Source of the DNA: Ochlerotatus camptorhynchus
Lineage: Eukaryota > Arthropoda > Insecta > Diptera > Culicidae
Length of the DNA stretch: 64,000 nt
Assembly (NCBI RefSeq): GCF_037179485.1
Contig: NW_027041049.1
Coordinates: 558,001 to 622,000 of the forward strand
Direction of reading: 5' to 3'
This document shows positions 1 to 10,872 of the stretch, piece by piece. The notes beneath the pieces were generated by a model. It saw nothing but the letters and a program-made list of their open reading frames with translations, made no database searches and had not been told where the DNA came from. Position 1 is the first letter of the stretch. Every line of letters starts with the position of its first letter. The position numbers were made by a program, and so were the translations under genes.

Positions 1-1386
1 GAAGGTATTCAGATAAATATCGATGGTTCCGATGTGTTAGTAAGATTTCCTCTAATAATACTGCAAGGGGATAATCTTGGCATCCACACTATGTTGATGT
101 TTGCTGGTGGCTTCAATGCTAAGTATTATTGTAGGTTCTGCAAGAGAGTTAAGGATTATTTACAGCGAGATGTCTGTGAAGAACATGACTACATGAGAAA
201 TGAGCAAAATTATTATGAAGATGTAGAGCTAGGAAGTCAAAAAGAAACAGGAATCAAAGGGTTTTCAGAGTTTAACAAACTGCCATCGTTTAAAGTTACA
301 GAGAATAAAACGGTCGATGCAATGCACGATATGTACAGTAACGGAATATGCAAATATGGATTCAAGCTAGCTTTAAATTATTTTATATATATGAAGCAAT
401 TCTTCACATTGAGCCAACTTAACACACGCAAAAGGATTATAAGTAAGCAAGCATATGATACATCATTATGTAGGATGCCAGATATAGAAGAAATTTATGA
501 AAAAAACACTAAGTCAGTTAAGATGAGAGCAACAGCTGCTGAAATGCGATCATTCTGTTACTATTTCACTTTGATTGCTGGACTATTCGTGCCATTAGAG
601 GATCCTGTGTGGAAGTATGTAACATCACTTGTCAATCTTGTCGAACATGCTTTATTGCCATCGTTCTCAAGTTCTGATATTGAAAAATTGAAGAGATTAG
701 TTGCTGAGCACCATACAATTTACTTGAAATCATTTGAAAATGAAATGTTAAAGCCAAAGCACCATCATATGGTTCACTACGCAACTGTCATAGAAAGTAG
801 TGGACCAGTCTGCAATTTAATGTGTATCAGAATGGAGGCGAAACATAAGCAATTTAAGCAATATGCTCACATTACCTCTTCAAGGAAGAATATTTGTTTA
901 ACATTATGTATAAAGGCAGCTTTGCAACATAGTTATGAAGTACATAATGTTACATTTTACAAAAGCTGTGATGCTGGTAACTTTCAAAAAGTGGATTTCA
1001 CAAGTAGACCGTATTTTAGTAAGCTAGTGTATCACGATATAATTAATTTCCAAAATGAAACATTTGCCACAAACAAATGCACAATTGATTCTATATCTTA
1101 TCAGAACGGACTATTTCTAACAGTTACACAGGCTGGGGTGACGGAATTAATTGAAATCGAAGAAATTTTGCAAAATGAATCAAAAAAGTACATTGTAGGA
1201 AAACTCTGGGAATGTGGTGATTTTAATTACCACTTCCTAGCCTATGAAGTAATTGGTAGCACTCAGCTGTTCAAAATAATAGAGGCATCAGATTTTGATA
1301 GCCCTCCTCTTATGATTCACATGATTCATGATAAGTATTTCTATCGAAAAAAACATCAATTTCTTCATGAAGATAGCGATATTTAG
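1..1386 (+). CDS. CACTA/EnSpm-like transposase, C-terminal part (cut by window edge)
   Basis: The frame is open from the first base to a TAG at 1384-1386, so the true start lies outside the window. Visible landmarks are GDNLGIHTML followed by a CRFCK cysteine pair (codons about 25-45), a VDAMHDMYSNG stretch near codon 105, AAEMRSF near codon 177, and AEHHTIYLKSF then KPKHHHMVHY near codons 236-260. From memory this order matches a large invertebrate family that resembles Tnp2-type CACTA transposases, in which the carboxylates of the D-x-MHD and AEM blocks would be catalytic; that assignment is an inference. No terminal repeat with CACTA ends is visible downstream, so the element may be decayed or its end is unrecognised. 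A 120 bp MITE begins 22 bp after the stop. There are no internal stops or frameshifts. Alternative: a domesticated transposase-like protein. Confidence 0.55.
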   Translation, partial: EGIQINIDGSDVLVRFPLIILQGDNLGIHTMLMFAGGFNAKYYCRFCKRVKDYLQRDVCEEHDYMRNEQNYYEDVELGSQKETGIKGFSEFNKLPSFKVTENKTVDAMHDMYSNGICKYGFKLALNYFIYMKQFFTLSQLNTRKRIISKQAYDTSLCRMPDIEEIYEKNTKSVKMRATAAEMRSFCYYFTLIAGLFVPLEDPVWKYVTSLVNLVEHALLPSFSSSDIEKLKRLVAEHHTIYLKSFENEMLKPKHHHMVHYATVIESSGPVCNLMCIRMEAKHKQFKQYAHITSSRKNICLTLCIKAALQHSYEVHNVTFYKSCDAGNFQKVDFTSRPYFSKLVYHDIINFQNETFATNKCTIDSISYQNGLFLTVTQAGVTELIEIEEILQNESKKYIVGKLWECGDFNYHFLAYEVIGSTQLFKIIEASDFDSPPLMIHMIHDKYFYRKKHQFLHEDSDI

Positions 1387-1407
1387 TAAACAAAATGTTA
1401 GTACTAC

Positions 1408-1527
1408 CCCTAATAAAAATGTTATGGTTAATTTGCTTAACGACGTGTTCGGGGTATCATCCAAACCATTTGTGAAATTGTTCAATCATTTGGGTTACCG
1501 TTCGTTTATGGTTATTTTTTATTAGGG
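1408..1527. mobile_element. 120 bp MITE with CCCTAATAAAAA ends
   Basis: Starts CCCTAATAAAAA and ends with the reverse complement TTTTTATTAGGG. A second copy of the same length and about 93 percent identity by eye lies at 27912-28031. The flanks give no clear target duplication. Confidence 0.75.
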
Positions 1528-1652
1528 ACTTCCATCGTTAAGAAAAAGCTCTGAATGTAATGCTAATTAGGAATTACCATAAAGTTGTAAAAATAAAAAT
1601 TCATATAATAATCATCATTGTCATTGTCAATGTTTTGATATAGAACTCATAA

Positions 1653-2327
1653 TATATCTAGAGTAACATTTGAAATGGGCCTATGTCCAAAACGTAAACA
1701 AATCGGGTTTTGATACCATTCTTTAGCACCGCTTGATAGCTACTAATAGTGTAAGAAAGTTCCGCATAATCGAGAAAAATCATTAAAAATAACTCGATTT
1801 TCGAAACGGCCGATCAACGAAATTTTTCGATTCATTTATAGGCCCGCACGCTAAAACGGCCAACCATTCATTTATTTCATTTCATTGCTAAGCCTAGTGA
1901 CGTTGAAGGGCCGATGATTGAAAAATTTCAAACCAAAGCTAGGCCCTACTGCTTGAGGCAGGGCCGATGATTTGTTTTGAATTTATTTGACGTTGCGAAA
2001 AGGCTTAGCAAAGGGCCTACCATTTCTGATGACAAGCACAACGGCTTAACAAAAAGGGCCAATCCATTGAAAGATTCACAAAAAAGGCTTATTAATGTAT
2101 GAAATTATATTGTTATCGATTTTCATATATTTTTGAAAGGTTTTCGCATATTTTGGATGTTGTATACTGAGATACAGTTACTATTGTTATTGTGAACAAT
2201 ATAAATGCCTAAAATACTTCAATTTTCTTAAATATGAATTGAATAGAGGCGGCAAAAATTTAAAATTCATTTTCAGGTTTGTTTACGTTTTGGACATAGG
2301 CCCATTTCAAATGTTACTCTAGATATA
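1653..2327. mobile_element. 675 bp terminal-inverted-repeat element
   Basis: About 48 bp at the left end (TATATCTAGAGTAACATTTG...) returns as its reverse complement at 2279-2327. No coding capacity is seen. The inner part is rich in AACGGCC-like words. The AACATTTGAAA..GGGC terminus is shared with elements at 13252, 16335 and 17902. Confidence 0.75.
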
Positions 2328-2437
2328 CACAACCAACTAATTGCGTGTGCAAAGTAAATAACTGGCTTCAGTAAGTTCAAATAAGTTCTATTACAAAACA
2401 TTGTCAAACTTATCAAATGTTTTGATCAGTGTCTCGT

Positions 2438-2567
2438 CTTGCTTATACTACAAGCCTTGCAATGTTGTTCAATATCACTTGGAAACATGTGAACTGGGTA
2501 GTAATATGATACATGTTCTATGGTGATATTCTGAATAACATATAACAAGGCTTCCAGTATGAGCAAG
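2438..2567. repeat. 130 bp imperfect hairpin
   Basis: CTTGCTTATACTACAAGCCT at the left pairs with a stretch ending GAGCAAG at 2567, separated by a loop of about 40 bp. It is probably a small MITE or foldback. The rest of 2328-2684 shows nothing recognisable. Confidence 0.5.
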
Positions 2568-2684
2568 GCAATATATTTATTTCAACCTATTTTCAGCCAA
2601 CATGAAATCCAAGGATAAATTAGTTAAAATTAAAGTGATAGATTGTTAATATCAGTATGGTTGACATTTCGAGTTCAAACCATA

Positions 2685-3090
2685 TGTTGGAGCAACCCTA
2701 GGATTAAAATGAATTTCTTCCGATTTCAACAAACTCTCATGCACTAATATAAATAAGGTATAAGATAGCACTGTCGATCTCGTTTACTGCCATCAGAATG
2801 TAATTATTAATCTTTCTTCTGCTATCACTGGCCTTCAGCTAGGGAGAGAAATTGATCTCGATAGAGAGTAGGAAAGGCCTTTTCATCTATCCCTTCTGGA
2901 CTGAATTCCCATATTTAGCTATACGCAAACCAATATCAAGTCAGTCAAAATAAATCTCTAAACAGTGCGCATCTTACTCTCGTTTGCCTCTTACGGAAAT
3001 AGTTCTTATCGTATCGTAATACGGGTCGTGGTGAAGGTTTTAGGAAATTTATCCATACCGAACGGTCTTCGAGCTCCCGCCGCGGTTACA
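2685..3090 (+). repeat. 5' LTR of the BEL/Pao element
   Basis: 406 bp, TG...CA ends. It holds a TATAAATA motif near 2748 that may be its promoter; the 3' LTR has TATAGATA at the same place. It would drive the genomic transcript. Confidence 0.9.
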
Positions 3091-3112
3091 TTTTGATCCT
3101 TCGAACCGGATA
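3091..3112 (+). other. Possible primer binding site of the BEL/Pao element
   Basis: Directly after the 5' LTR the sequence contains CCTTCGAACCGG. TTCGAACC is the complement of the conserved T-arm of tRNAs (GGTTCGAA), as expected for a tRNA primer site. The usual TGG at its start is absent and I cannot name the tRNA. Confidence 0.35.
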
Positions 3113-3603
3113 TACCGTTTAGTGAGTTCTAACAACGGTGAAGAAGTCGGACAAGTGATTTGCGGTCAGTGCGATAGTCGAAGACTGAACTTTCGTTGCA
3201 CGTTCTCGTATCGTTGCTTTCGGACGCAGCAAGTGAATAACTGCCCAGAGCAGCATAATTAGAGTGCGCGAAAGATCGAAGGTTAATTAACTTCGATCTC
3301 GTTAGTGTCGTTGGAGGCTATTCGGCAGCGATTCCTGAGGTGCTGCAACTCATCTGCAGCTAGCGTGAGTCCATCAGGCAAGCTAGGCACGCTGGTTTGG
3401 CTTGGGGCTGCATTGTGCTACAGCGGACAATAGGACGTCGGACAAAGGCATCAACTCGCCACGCCGTTGCTTCGTTTGCTTTTATCCCGGTTGAGTTTTC
3501 GCTAGGTGCTCTGGTTTTCATATTCGTTGGTGGTCTCATTGTGAGCTTAGGTGAGGAGTTGAGTTGATCGAAACGTGTCATCGATAGAAATAGGTTGTAA
3601 AGG

Positions 3604-6600
3604 ATGGCACCGAATTTGAGGACATTTTCCCGCCAGGAGCGGTTTTATATGGACACCATGACCAATTTGAAAGAATTTGTGGCAAATTTCGTAGCTGAGC
3701 GCGACAGGGGACAACTTGAGGGATGGAAGTAACGGGTGGAGACTTTGTACAATGATTTCCAGGCAAATCGACTGCAAATTGAAATGTGCATTGATGTTGC
3801 CGATAAGCCCGATAGCGACGAAGAAGCAGCAATGGCTACAGAAGAAGCAAATCGGCTTATTCGGCAATCGTTCGAAAATAATTATGTGCGAGTCTCTAGT
3901 TTTCTAACCATGGAACTTAACAAGTTAGCCGCAGAAACGAAAGTGAATATCCCTACTACCTCCAGAGGTAGTGCCAATTTAATAGATCAGCCTTATTCAC
4001 GCATCAAGCTCCCAGAAGTCAAACTTCCAACCTTTAGTGGATGCATTTCAGAATGGATAACCTTCCGTGATACTTTTAAGTCCCTTATAGATTCAAATCC
4101 CCAACTGTCGCCAATCGACAAATTGTCGTACCTCGTTGCGTCCCTTTCTAGAGATGCTAGGAAAGTAATAGAATCCGTAGAGCACACTGCAGCAAACTAT
4201 ATTGTAGCCTGGACCTTATTGGAACAGCGATTTGACAATAAAAAATTAATTGTGAAATCATACATTGATGCCCTGTTTTCAATTGAACCCATGAAAAGAG
4301 AGTGCTACGAATCTCTAATGCACTTGGTAGATGATTTTGAGCGAAACCTGTGTATGGTTGACAAGATAGGCATTCCAACCGACGGCTGGAGTATGTTGCT
4401 GGCACACATGGTTTGTAGTCGTCTAGATGCGTCGACCCTGAAGCAGTGGGAAACTCATCATAAGTCAACAGATGTTCCTAAATACAAAGATGTCATCACA
4501 TTTTTACGTACCCATCTTACAGTGCTCCAGTCGCTGACACTGTCGAAGTCCCGTTCAATCGATCCAGTCAAATCGGACTCGTTTCGATCTCAGAAGTTCA
4601 AAATAAATACAGTCCACACGGTTACCAATACCAGCTCATCATCCTGTTTCTGCCCTTTTTGCATGAAACAACCTCACTCACCATTCAAGTGCGACTTATT
4701 CCAGAAGTTGTCAGTAGCCCAACGTTTTGAACAGGTGAAGAAGAAAAATCTGTACCTCAACTGTTTCTCCTCCTCTCACCTACTCAGAAATTGTTCTTCG
4801 GGCGCATGCAGAGTGTGCAACCAGAAGCACCACACCATGCTTCATCAACCATCGCAAGATCGCTCGTCCACTCATTCGAAACCACCCGCATCTGCTATAA
4901 GTTCGCAGATATCGGAATCTTCTCAGGGCGATCAATCCAACCCATCGAACCAACCTCCACAGTCCCGGCTCTCGTCCTCTGCAGAATCCCAATTGCCTTT
5001 AACCTCGGCCCAAACAACTAGCCTCGTGTCCACCACTCTTGTTGGTAGCAGTCGAAGCGTTCCTGCTACAGTTCTGCTGCAAACCGCAATCATAAAGGTT
5101 TTCGGTCCTGGTGGAGACGCCCAGTGGGCCAGAGCGCTGTTGGATCCTGCGTCACAACTGTGCCTAATCACTGAGAACATGGTGCAGAGACTGAAACTAC
5201 GTCGTTATCGCAATCGCCAAGAAATTGGAGGCGTTGGCAACACTCTCGTCATTTCGTATCATGCTGTTGATGTTCGGATAGGGTCTCATTGCACGGAATT
5301 TACAGTGGAAGAACCCTGTCAAATACTAAATAAAATCACCCGTGAGCTTCCAGTGAATACGGTAGATTCTTCCTGTTGGAGCATTCCATCCGGAGTTATA
5401 CTGGCCGATCCCAAGTTCCATGAACCGGGACCGATTGATCTGCTGCTGGGTATGGAGCTGTACTTCGAACTGCTCCTAGAAGGATTCATCAAGCTGGGTC
5501 CTGAGAAGCCTGTGCTACAAAACACTGTTTTCGGATGGGTAGCATCCGGAAAGGTAGGACTTGGCCATCCTCGTGAACAACCCAAGATAGCTCATGTATG
5601 CAGCATAGAATCACTTGATGATCCAATCTCTCGTTTTTGGGAAATAGAATCTTGCTGGTCACCTAGCACTCGTTCTCCTGAGGAAACCTTTTGTGAAGAA
5701 CACTTTGTATCTAATACTTTTCGTGATGAATCGGGAAGATTTGTGGTCACCCTTCCGAAACGACTCGACGTGCTGTCACAACTCGGAAGATCTAAGGAAA
5801 TAGCCACTCGTAGATTTCTTGCCCTTGAACGTAGACTTGATGCAAATCCCAAGCTTAAGGAGATGTATGCTGCATTCATTGGGGAGTATTTGCAGCTCAA
5901 CCATATGCGGGAAATCGATGACACTGACAACACTTTCCCTTCTTACTACCTACCGCATCATGGTATGGAGAAAGCTGACAGCACGACTACCAAACTACGG
6001 GTAGTGTTCGACGCCTCTTGTCGGACGGACAGCGGAGTATCCCTTAATCAAGCGTTGATAGTGGGTCCTGTGTTGCAGGATGACGTACAGGATATATCGC
6101 TTCGCTTTAGGATGCACCAGTTTGCGATTATTGCCGATGCTGAGAAAATGTATCGACAGGTTCGTCTTCACCCTGTTGATTTTCCATTGCATCGTATTCG
6201 CTGGCGGTTCTCCTCTTCGGAACCGATCAAAACATTCGAACTAACCACCGTTACCTACGGTACTGCCTCCGCGCCGTACTTGGCTACAAGATGTCTTCTA
6301 GAGCTGTCAAAGGAAGGCGCTGATCAGTTTCCTCAAGCGGCGGATGTCCTGTCGAAGGATTTTTACATGGATGATATGCTGACCGGTGTCGACGACGAAG
6401 AAGAAGGACGGGAATTATGCAGACAATTGCGAAACCTGTTGCAGTCTGCTGGTTTTAATTTACGTAAATGGGCGTCCAACTCGCTGTCTATTCTCTCGGT
6501 CATACCGCCAGAACTGCGTGAAGAACGAGCCGTACTTGAACTAGATTCCCCAACAACCATCAAAACCCTTGGACTCATATGGGAACCATCGACGGATCTA

Positions 6601-8994
6601 CTCCACTATTCCGTTCCCAAATGGTCCCAAACTAACACAATCACAAGACGAACCGTGCTGTCAGACACAGCAAAACTGTTCGATCTACTTGGGTTGATTG
6701 GCCCGGTGATAGTCCTTGCTAAAATCTTTGTCCAATCTCTCTGGCGAACGTCTGAATCCTGGGACGATCCATTAGACGAGCTCCAACAGCAGCATTGGTT
6801 GGAGTTCCGCAACAGTTTACATGGACTAGCATCGATCACCATCCCTAGATGGGCAGCCCCCACGTCCGTTTGCGTATCAATTGAAATTCACGGTTTCTGT
6901 GACGCCTCTGAGAAGGCTTATGGGGCCTGCATCTATCTGCGAACCGTTTCGACCGACGGGAAGATTGTCGTACATCTATTGGCTGCCAAGTCGAAAGTAG
7001 CACCTCTTGGTGATTTGAAGAAGCAGAAACGTATTTGTCTGCCTAGGTTGGAACTCTCTTCAGCACTTCTGTTGAGCCATCTCTACCAGAAGGTTCAAAC
7101 CAGCACAGCGCTAAAGGTAAAGACCATCTTTTGAACTGACTCGATGATAACCCTACACTGGCTCCGGTCAACTCCATCGCGGTGGAAGACTTTCATTGCC
7201 AACAGAGTTTCGGAAGTGCAGCATCTCACGATCAACGGCATTTGGGCGCATGTACCTGGTATAGAAAATCCGGCGGATATCATCTCCCGTGGAATGTATC
7301 CGACACAGTTGCAAGACACATCATCCTGGTGGAAAGGCCCTGCATGGCTGAGCCAACCGTCACGGTTTTGGCCTCCTCTAACGCAACAAACATCTTTCGA
7401 CTTACCGCCTGATCTACTGGAAGAGAGAACCGTTTCACTACCGGTGCAGGTGTCTTCACCAAATGAAATTTTTTTCATTCGATCGTCGTTTCCGGCTCTC
7501 GTTCGTATCGTTGCTCTTCTACGTCGCTTTAGTCACAACAGCAAGCCCGGCAATCGCCATGATCGCACTTATGGATTCTTACGTACTTCAGAACTCGCTG
7601 AAGCCACCAACAACCTAGTTTGGTTGGCACAACTCGAAGTTTTCGCTAAAGACATCGCAGCAGTAGCCAACAGCAGTGAGGTTGCACCCAATTCGGACTT
7701 ACGAAACCTTGCTCCAATTCTCGTCGACGGAATCCTTAGAATCCGTGGCCGTCTTAGACACGCGGCTATACCCGAGGATAGGAAACATCCTGTAATCCTA
7801 CCGGCACGGCATCCCCTTACCAAGTCAATTGTTACCTATTATCACCTGAAAAATTTACACGCCGGACCTCAGCTGCTTGTAGCATGTGTCCGGGAAAAGT
7901 TCTGGCCAATTCGCATTCGAAACTTGGCACGAAGCATCGTGCACGCTTGCATAAGCTGTTTTCACTGTAATCCTCGTAGCCTCGAGCAGCTCATGGGAGA
8001 TCTGCCTCCAGAAAGAGTTACTCCAACGTTGCCCTTCCTCAACACCGGGGTAGATCTTTGTGGACCGTTCCAGTATCGTAAAGGCAACAGGGCTCCTCCA
8101 ACAAAGTGCTTCGTAGCCATCTTCGTGTGTCTTGTCACTAAGGCAGTTCATGTAGAGCTTGTCTACGACCTCTCCACTGTAGCGTTCCTAGCAGCGCTGC
8201 ATCGGTTTATCGCTCGAAGAGGCAAGCCGAACCTTATAGAGTGTGACAACGCAAAAAACTTCAAAGGAACAGCAAGGGAACTGAAAGAGCTGGCGAAGCA
8301 GTTTCGTTCACAACAACGTCAGGGTGAAATAGTTAACCGCTGTGCAGACGACGGAATAACGTTCAAATTCATTCCTCCACGCAGCCCAAACTTTGGCGGG
8401 TTGTGGGAAGCGGCGGTGAATTCCTTCAAACATCACTTTCGTCGAACCGTTGGAAACTCCGTCCTATCTCAGGATGAATTCGTCACCCTGCTGACTCGAA
8501 TCGAAGCCTGCTTAAATTCAAGACCGTTAACTCCTCTTACGGCTGACCCCAATGACTTGGAAGTTTTAACGCCTGGTCACTTCCTCGTCCATCGTCCTCT
8601 TACTTGCTTTTCTGAACCCGACCTTTCGGAGGTACCTCGAAATCGGCTTGACCGCTAGCAGGAGAATCAAGAGCTTCTACGGCGCTTATGGAAACGGTGG
8701 ACTATCGACTACCTGTCTGGCCTTCACCCTCGTACCAAGTGGACACGAATACGGGACAACATCACCGTAGGAACGATGGTTCTTCTGAAAGACGATAATC
8801 TTCCACCTCTGAAGTGGAGATACGGAAGAGTCAGCAATGTATACCGTGGAGACGATGACAATATACGGGTAGTAGATGTCCGGACAACAGAAGGAGAATA
8901 TCGGCGCGACATCGCAAGGATTTGTGTGCTTCCCATTCGTCAAACAACAACCGAATCAACTGGTGTACCCGGTGGCAACCCAGATGACCACTAG
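3604..8994 (+). pseudogene. BEL/Pao gag-pol polyprotein with three in-frame stops
   Basis: One reading frame runs from the ATG at 3604 to the TGA after codon 8989-8991 without a frameshift, about 1,796 codons, but is cut by TAA at 3730, TGA at 7132 and TAG at 8656. Gag occupies roughly 3604-4600, followed by cysteine/histidine clusters (CPFCMKQ and CRVCNQKHH, 4640-4850). The protease active-site region reads ALLDPASQ near 5140, where the family usually has D-S/T-G-S, so it may be impaired. RT shows YMDD near 6363, RNase H FCDASEKAYGA near 6895, and integrase an H-H-C-C region (7838-7975) followed by GVDLCGPF, ECDNAKNF and GLWEAAV, which supply the D,D-35-E triad. A DUF5641-like tail (KWRYGRV) ends at 8994. 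The polyprotein would form particles, copy RNA to DNA and integrate it; as it stands only separate pieces could be made. Confidence 0.9.
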
Positions 8995-9464
8995 AGACTC
9001 TTCCATCGCAGTACTCAGTATTGCGCAACGAACGGAGGCCCTTGGGCCTCCGTACCCTGTAAGTATTGTTTTATAATGAATTTTCAAAAAATAATGGAAT
9101 GTTTGTACTCCGGCATGTACGGCACATACATGGCTACTCCGATGGGCAACCATTGAGTATGCCCAACCCCGATGACATCGAGACGATCTACGCAACCCCC
9201 TGAATCGCTACGAGAACGTCGTCATAATCAAGAAGTTGTTGTCCAGTAACATGAACAATCGAGCACAACCTGGTTTGCTCACCGGTGTCGCTAATCTACG
9301 GTGTTGAGAAGTACCAGAATCTAAATCGATGGTGAGACCGGCGAGTCTTACCGTATTGTGGCGACACACCAGAGGACCATTATTCGATCAGGAAACATCT
9401 CTCAGCATCACTCGTCGTAGTAAAGTCGGTTTAAAGGTGCAACCTTTCAACAGGGGCCGGCATA

Positions 9465-9870
9465 TGTTGGAGCAACCCTAGGATTAAAATGAATTTCTTC
9501 CGATTTCAACAAACTCTCATGCACTAATATAGATAAGGTATAAGATAGCACTGTCTATCTCGTTTACTCCCATCAGAATGTAATTATTAATCTTTCTTCT
9601 GCTATCACTGGCCTTCAGCTAGGGAGAGAAATTGATCTCGATAGAGAGTAGGAAAGGCCTTTTCATCTATCCCTTCTGGACTGAATTCCCATATATAGCT
9701 ATACGCAAACCAATATCAAGTCAGTCAAAATAAATCTCTAAACAGTGCGCATCTTACTCTCGTTTGCCTCTTACGGAAATAGTTCTTATCGTATCGTAAT
9801 ACGGGTCGTGGTGAAGGTTTTAGGAAATTTATCCATACCGAACGGTCTTCGAGCTCCCGCCGCGGTTACA
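9465..9870 (+). repeat. 3' LTR of the BEL/Pao element
   Basis: 406 bp copy of the 5' LTR with four substitutions. It is preceded by a short purine-rich run (AGGGGCCGG, about 9452-9460) that could be the polypurine tract. The 470 bp between the pol stop and this LTR holds no ORF of note. Confidence 0.9.
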
Positions 9871-9904
9871 CATAGCACATCAACAACGATGTTCAATACA
9901 ATCT

Positions 9905-10024
9905 AAAATGAAGTGATTTGCTGTTGATTTCATCGTGCTTCGATATGATCTTTTCCAAGGGATTTGCACATCGTATTGCAATGTTTGGCTAGTAGTGCAA
10001 ATTCAACAGCAAATCACTTTACAT
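9905..10024. repeat. 120 bp hairpin after the BEL element
   Basis: AAGTGATTTGCTGTTGATTT at the left pairs with AAATTCAACAGCAAATCACTT at 9999-10020. It is probably a decayed MITE. Confidence 0.5.
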
Positions 10025-10046
10025 GAGCATGATATTTTTTTACCGT

Positions 10047-10092
10047 GCAGGCCTGCTGGGGTGAGAGGTAATCACGCTAACCGCCGGCGCCG
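10047..10092 (-). mobile_element. Fragment of a tRNA-derived SINE
   Basis: On the minus strand the fragment reads like the first 45 bp of the SINE at 39119-39343 (shared block GCGTGATTACCTCT and CCCCAGCAGGCCTG). It ends before box B, so it is a truncated copy. Confidence 0.55.
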
Positions 10093-10111
10093 ATATCTTT
10101 CAAGGTGATAT

Positions 10112-10415
10112 CACGGCGAATGAGAACGACCCAAATTTGAGTTTAGTTATCTCAGAAATAAGAAATAAAGTGCAGGAACTCAGCGATGAGTAAATTTGCA
10201 TCATGTTTTCCCAGCTTTTTCCAGGATTTTCCAGGGAAAAATTCCCGAATTTGAGTACTACTCCGAGACTGAATAAAATTTTCGTCAATTTCCTCATTTT
10301 CTGGCAGATTTTTTAGGTTTTCCACAGGAGATAAATTTACTCATCGCTGAGTTCCTGCACTTTTGGCGATTATGAGTGAACTAAACTCAAATTTGGGTCG
10401 TTCTCATTCGCCGTG
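10112..10415. mobile_element. 304 bp MITE with CACGGCGAATGAG ends
   Basis: Terminal inverted repeats CACGGCGAATGAGAACGACC... and a second, inner inverted pair (AGTGCAGGAACTCAGCGATG) make most of the element self-complementary. It belongs to a broad CACGG-ended group seen many times in this window. Confidence 0.7.
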
Positions 10416-10532
10416 TACGCAAAAGGAAAAGAGCCAGTGTCGCTACTTGATAGCAAACTACTCATAATGGGAGGAGTCTTTGTAGCTTGTATACCACTTG
10501 GGTGCACATCATTCTGCTTTAACTTGAAAAGA

Positions 10533-10538
10533 TATAAA
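10533..10538 (+). promoter_or_regulatory. TATA box upstream of the histone H4 remnant
   Basis: TATAAA lies about 85 bp before the position where the H4 initiator codon should be, a spacing similar to that of the divergent pair at 15.7 kb. Confidence 0.4.
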
Positions 10539-10617
10539 AGAGCGCTGCTGTATGGCATTAGCAATAGCAGCAGCAGGAAGGTAGTGGCTAGTCCACTCCT
10601 TCACATCTAGCAAGCAA

Positions 10618-10846
10618 CAATTGACTGGTCGTGGCAAAGGAGGAAAAGGTCTGGTAAAGGCGGCGCCAAGCGTCATCGCAAAGTTATTCGAGAAAACCGC
10701 CATCGGTCGTCTTGCTCGCCGTGGTGGTGTCAAACGTATCTCCAGTCTGATCTACGAGGTGTGCTGAAGGTGTTCCTGGAAAATGAGGTCCGTGATGCTG
10801 TCACCTACACTAAACACGCCAAGCGTAAGTGGCCATGGATGTCCTC
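10618..10846 (+). pseudogene. H4: Histone H4 pseudogene
   Basis: The sequence encodes recognisable H4 blocks in shifting frames: TGRGKGGKG at the N terminus, GAKRHRKV, RLARRGGVKRIS, LIYE, GVLKVFLEN and TYTKHAKR. H4 is a core nucleosome protein of about 103 residues and one of the most conserved proteins known, so these gaps are damage. The initiator ATG is lost (the site reads ATTGACTGG), bases are missing after the glycine-rich start, a segment around the first helix is deleted, and the C-terminal third is absent after AKR. A TATA box lies upstream and a degenerate histone 3' stem-loop follows at 10858. A second, better preserved H4 copy on the minus strand at 15289-15604 suggests a former histone gene cluster. 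Confidence 0.8.
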
Positions 10847-10857
10847 TTCAATAAAAC

Positions 10858-10872
10858 GGCTCTTTTCAGGCC
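10858..10872 (+). terminator. Degenerate histone 3' stem-loop
   Basis: GGCTCTTTTCAGGCC resembles the metazoan replication-dependent histone mRNA 3' stem-loop but lacks one stem base. In intact genes SLBP and U7 snRNP act here to form the non-polyadenylated end. Confidence 0.65.

Larger units (their letters stand above)
2685..9870 (+). mobile_element. BEL/Pao-family LTR retrotransposon, nearly complete
   Basis: Two 406 bp direct repeats (2685-3090 and 9465-9870), each beginning TGTTGGAG and ending GGTTACA, enclose a 6.4 kb interior. A 4 bp target duplication CATA is present at 2681-2684 and 9871-9874. The interior codes in one frame for a zinc-knuckle Gag, an A17-type protease, reverse transcriptase, RNase H and an integrase, in the BEL/Pao order. 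The LTRs differ at only four positions (2752, 2776, 2789 and 2915 against the second copy, about 1 percent), so insertion was fairly recent. Three in-frame stops make this copy defective. The BEL target duplication is usually 5 bp; CATA also precedes the 3' LTR, so the exact LTR edge is uncertain by up to 4 bp. Confidence 0.9.

Noticed and set aside
2438..2567. Hairpin as a microRNA precursor
   Set aside because: Arms contain many mismatches and the loop is long; better explained as a decayed foldback element.
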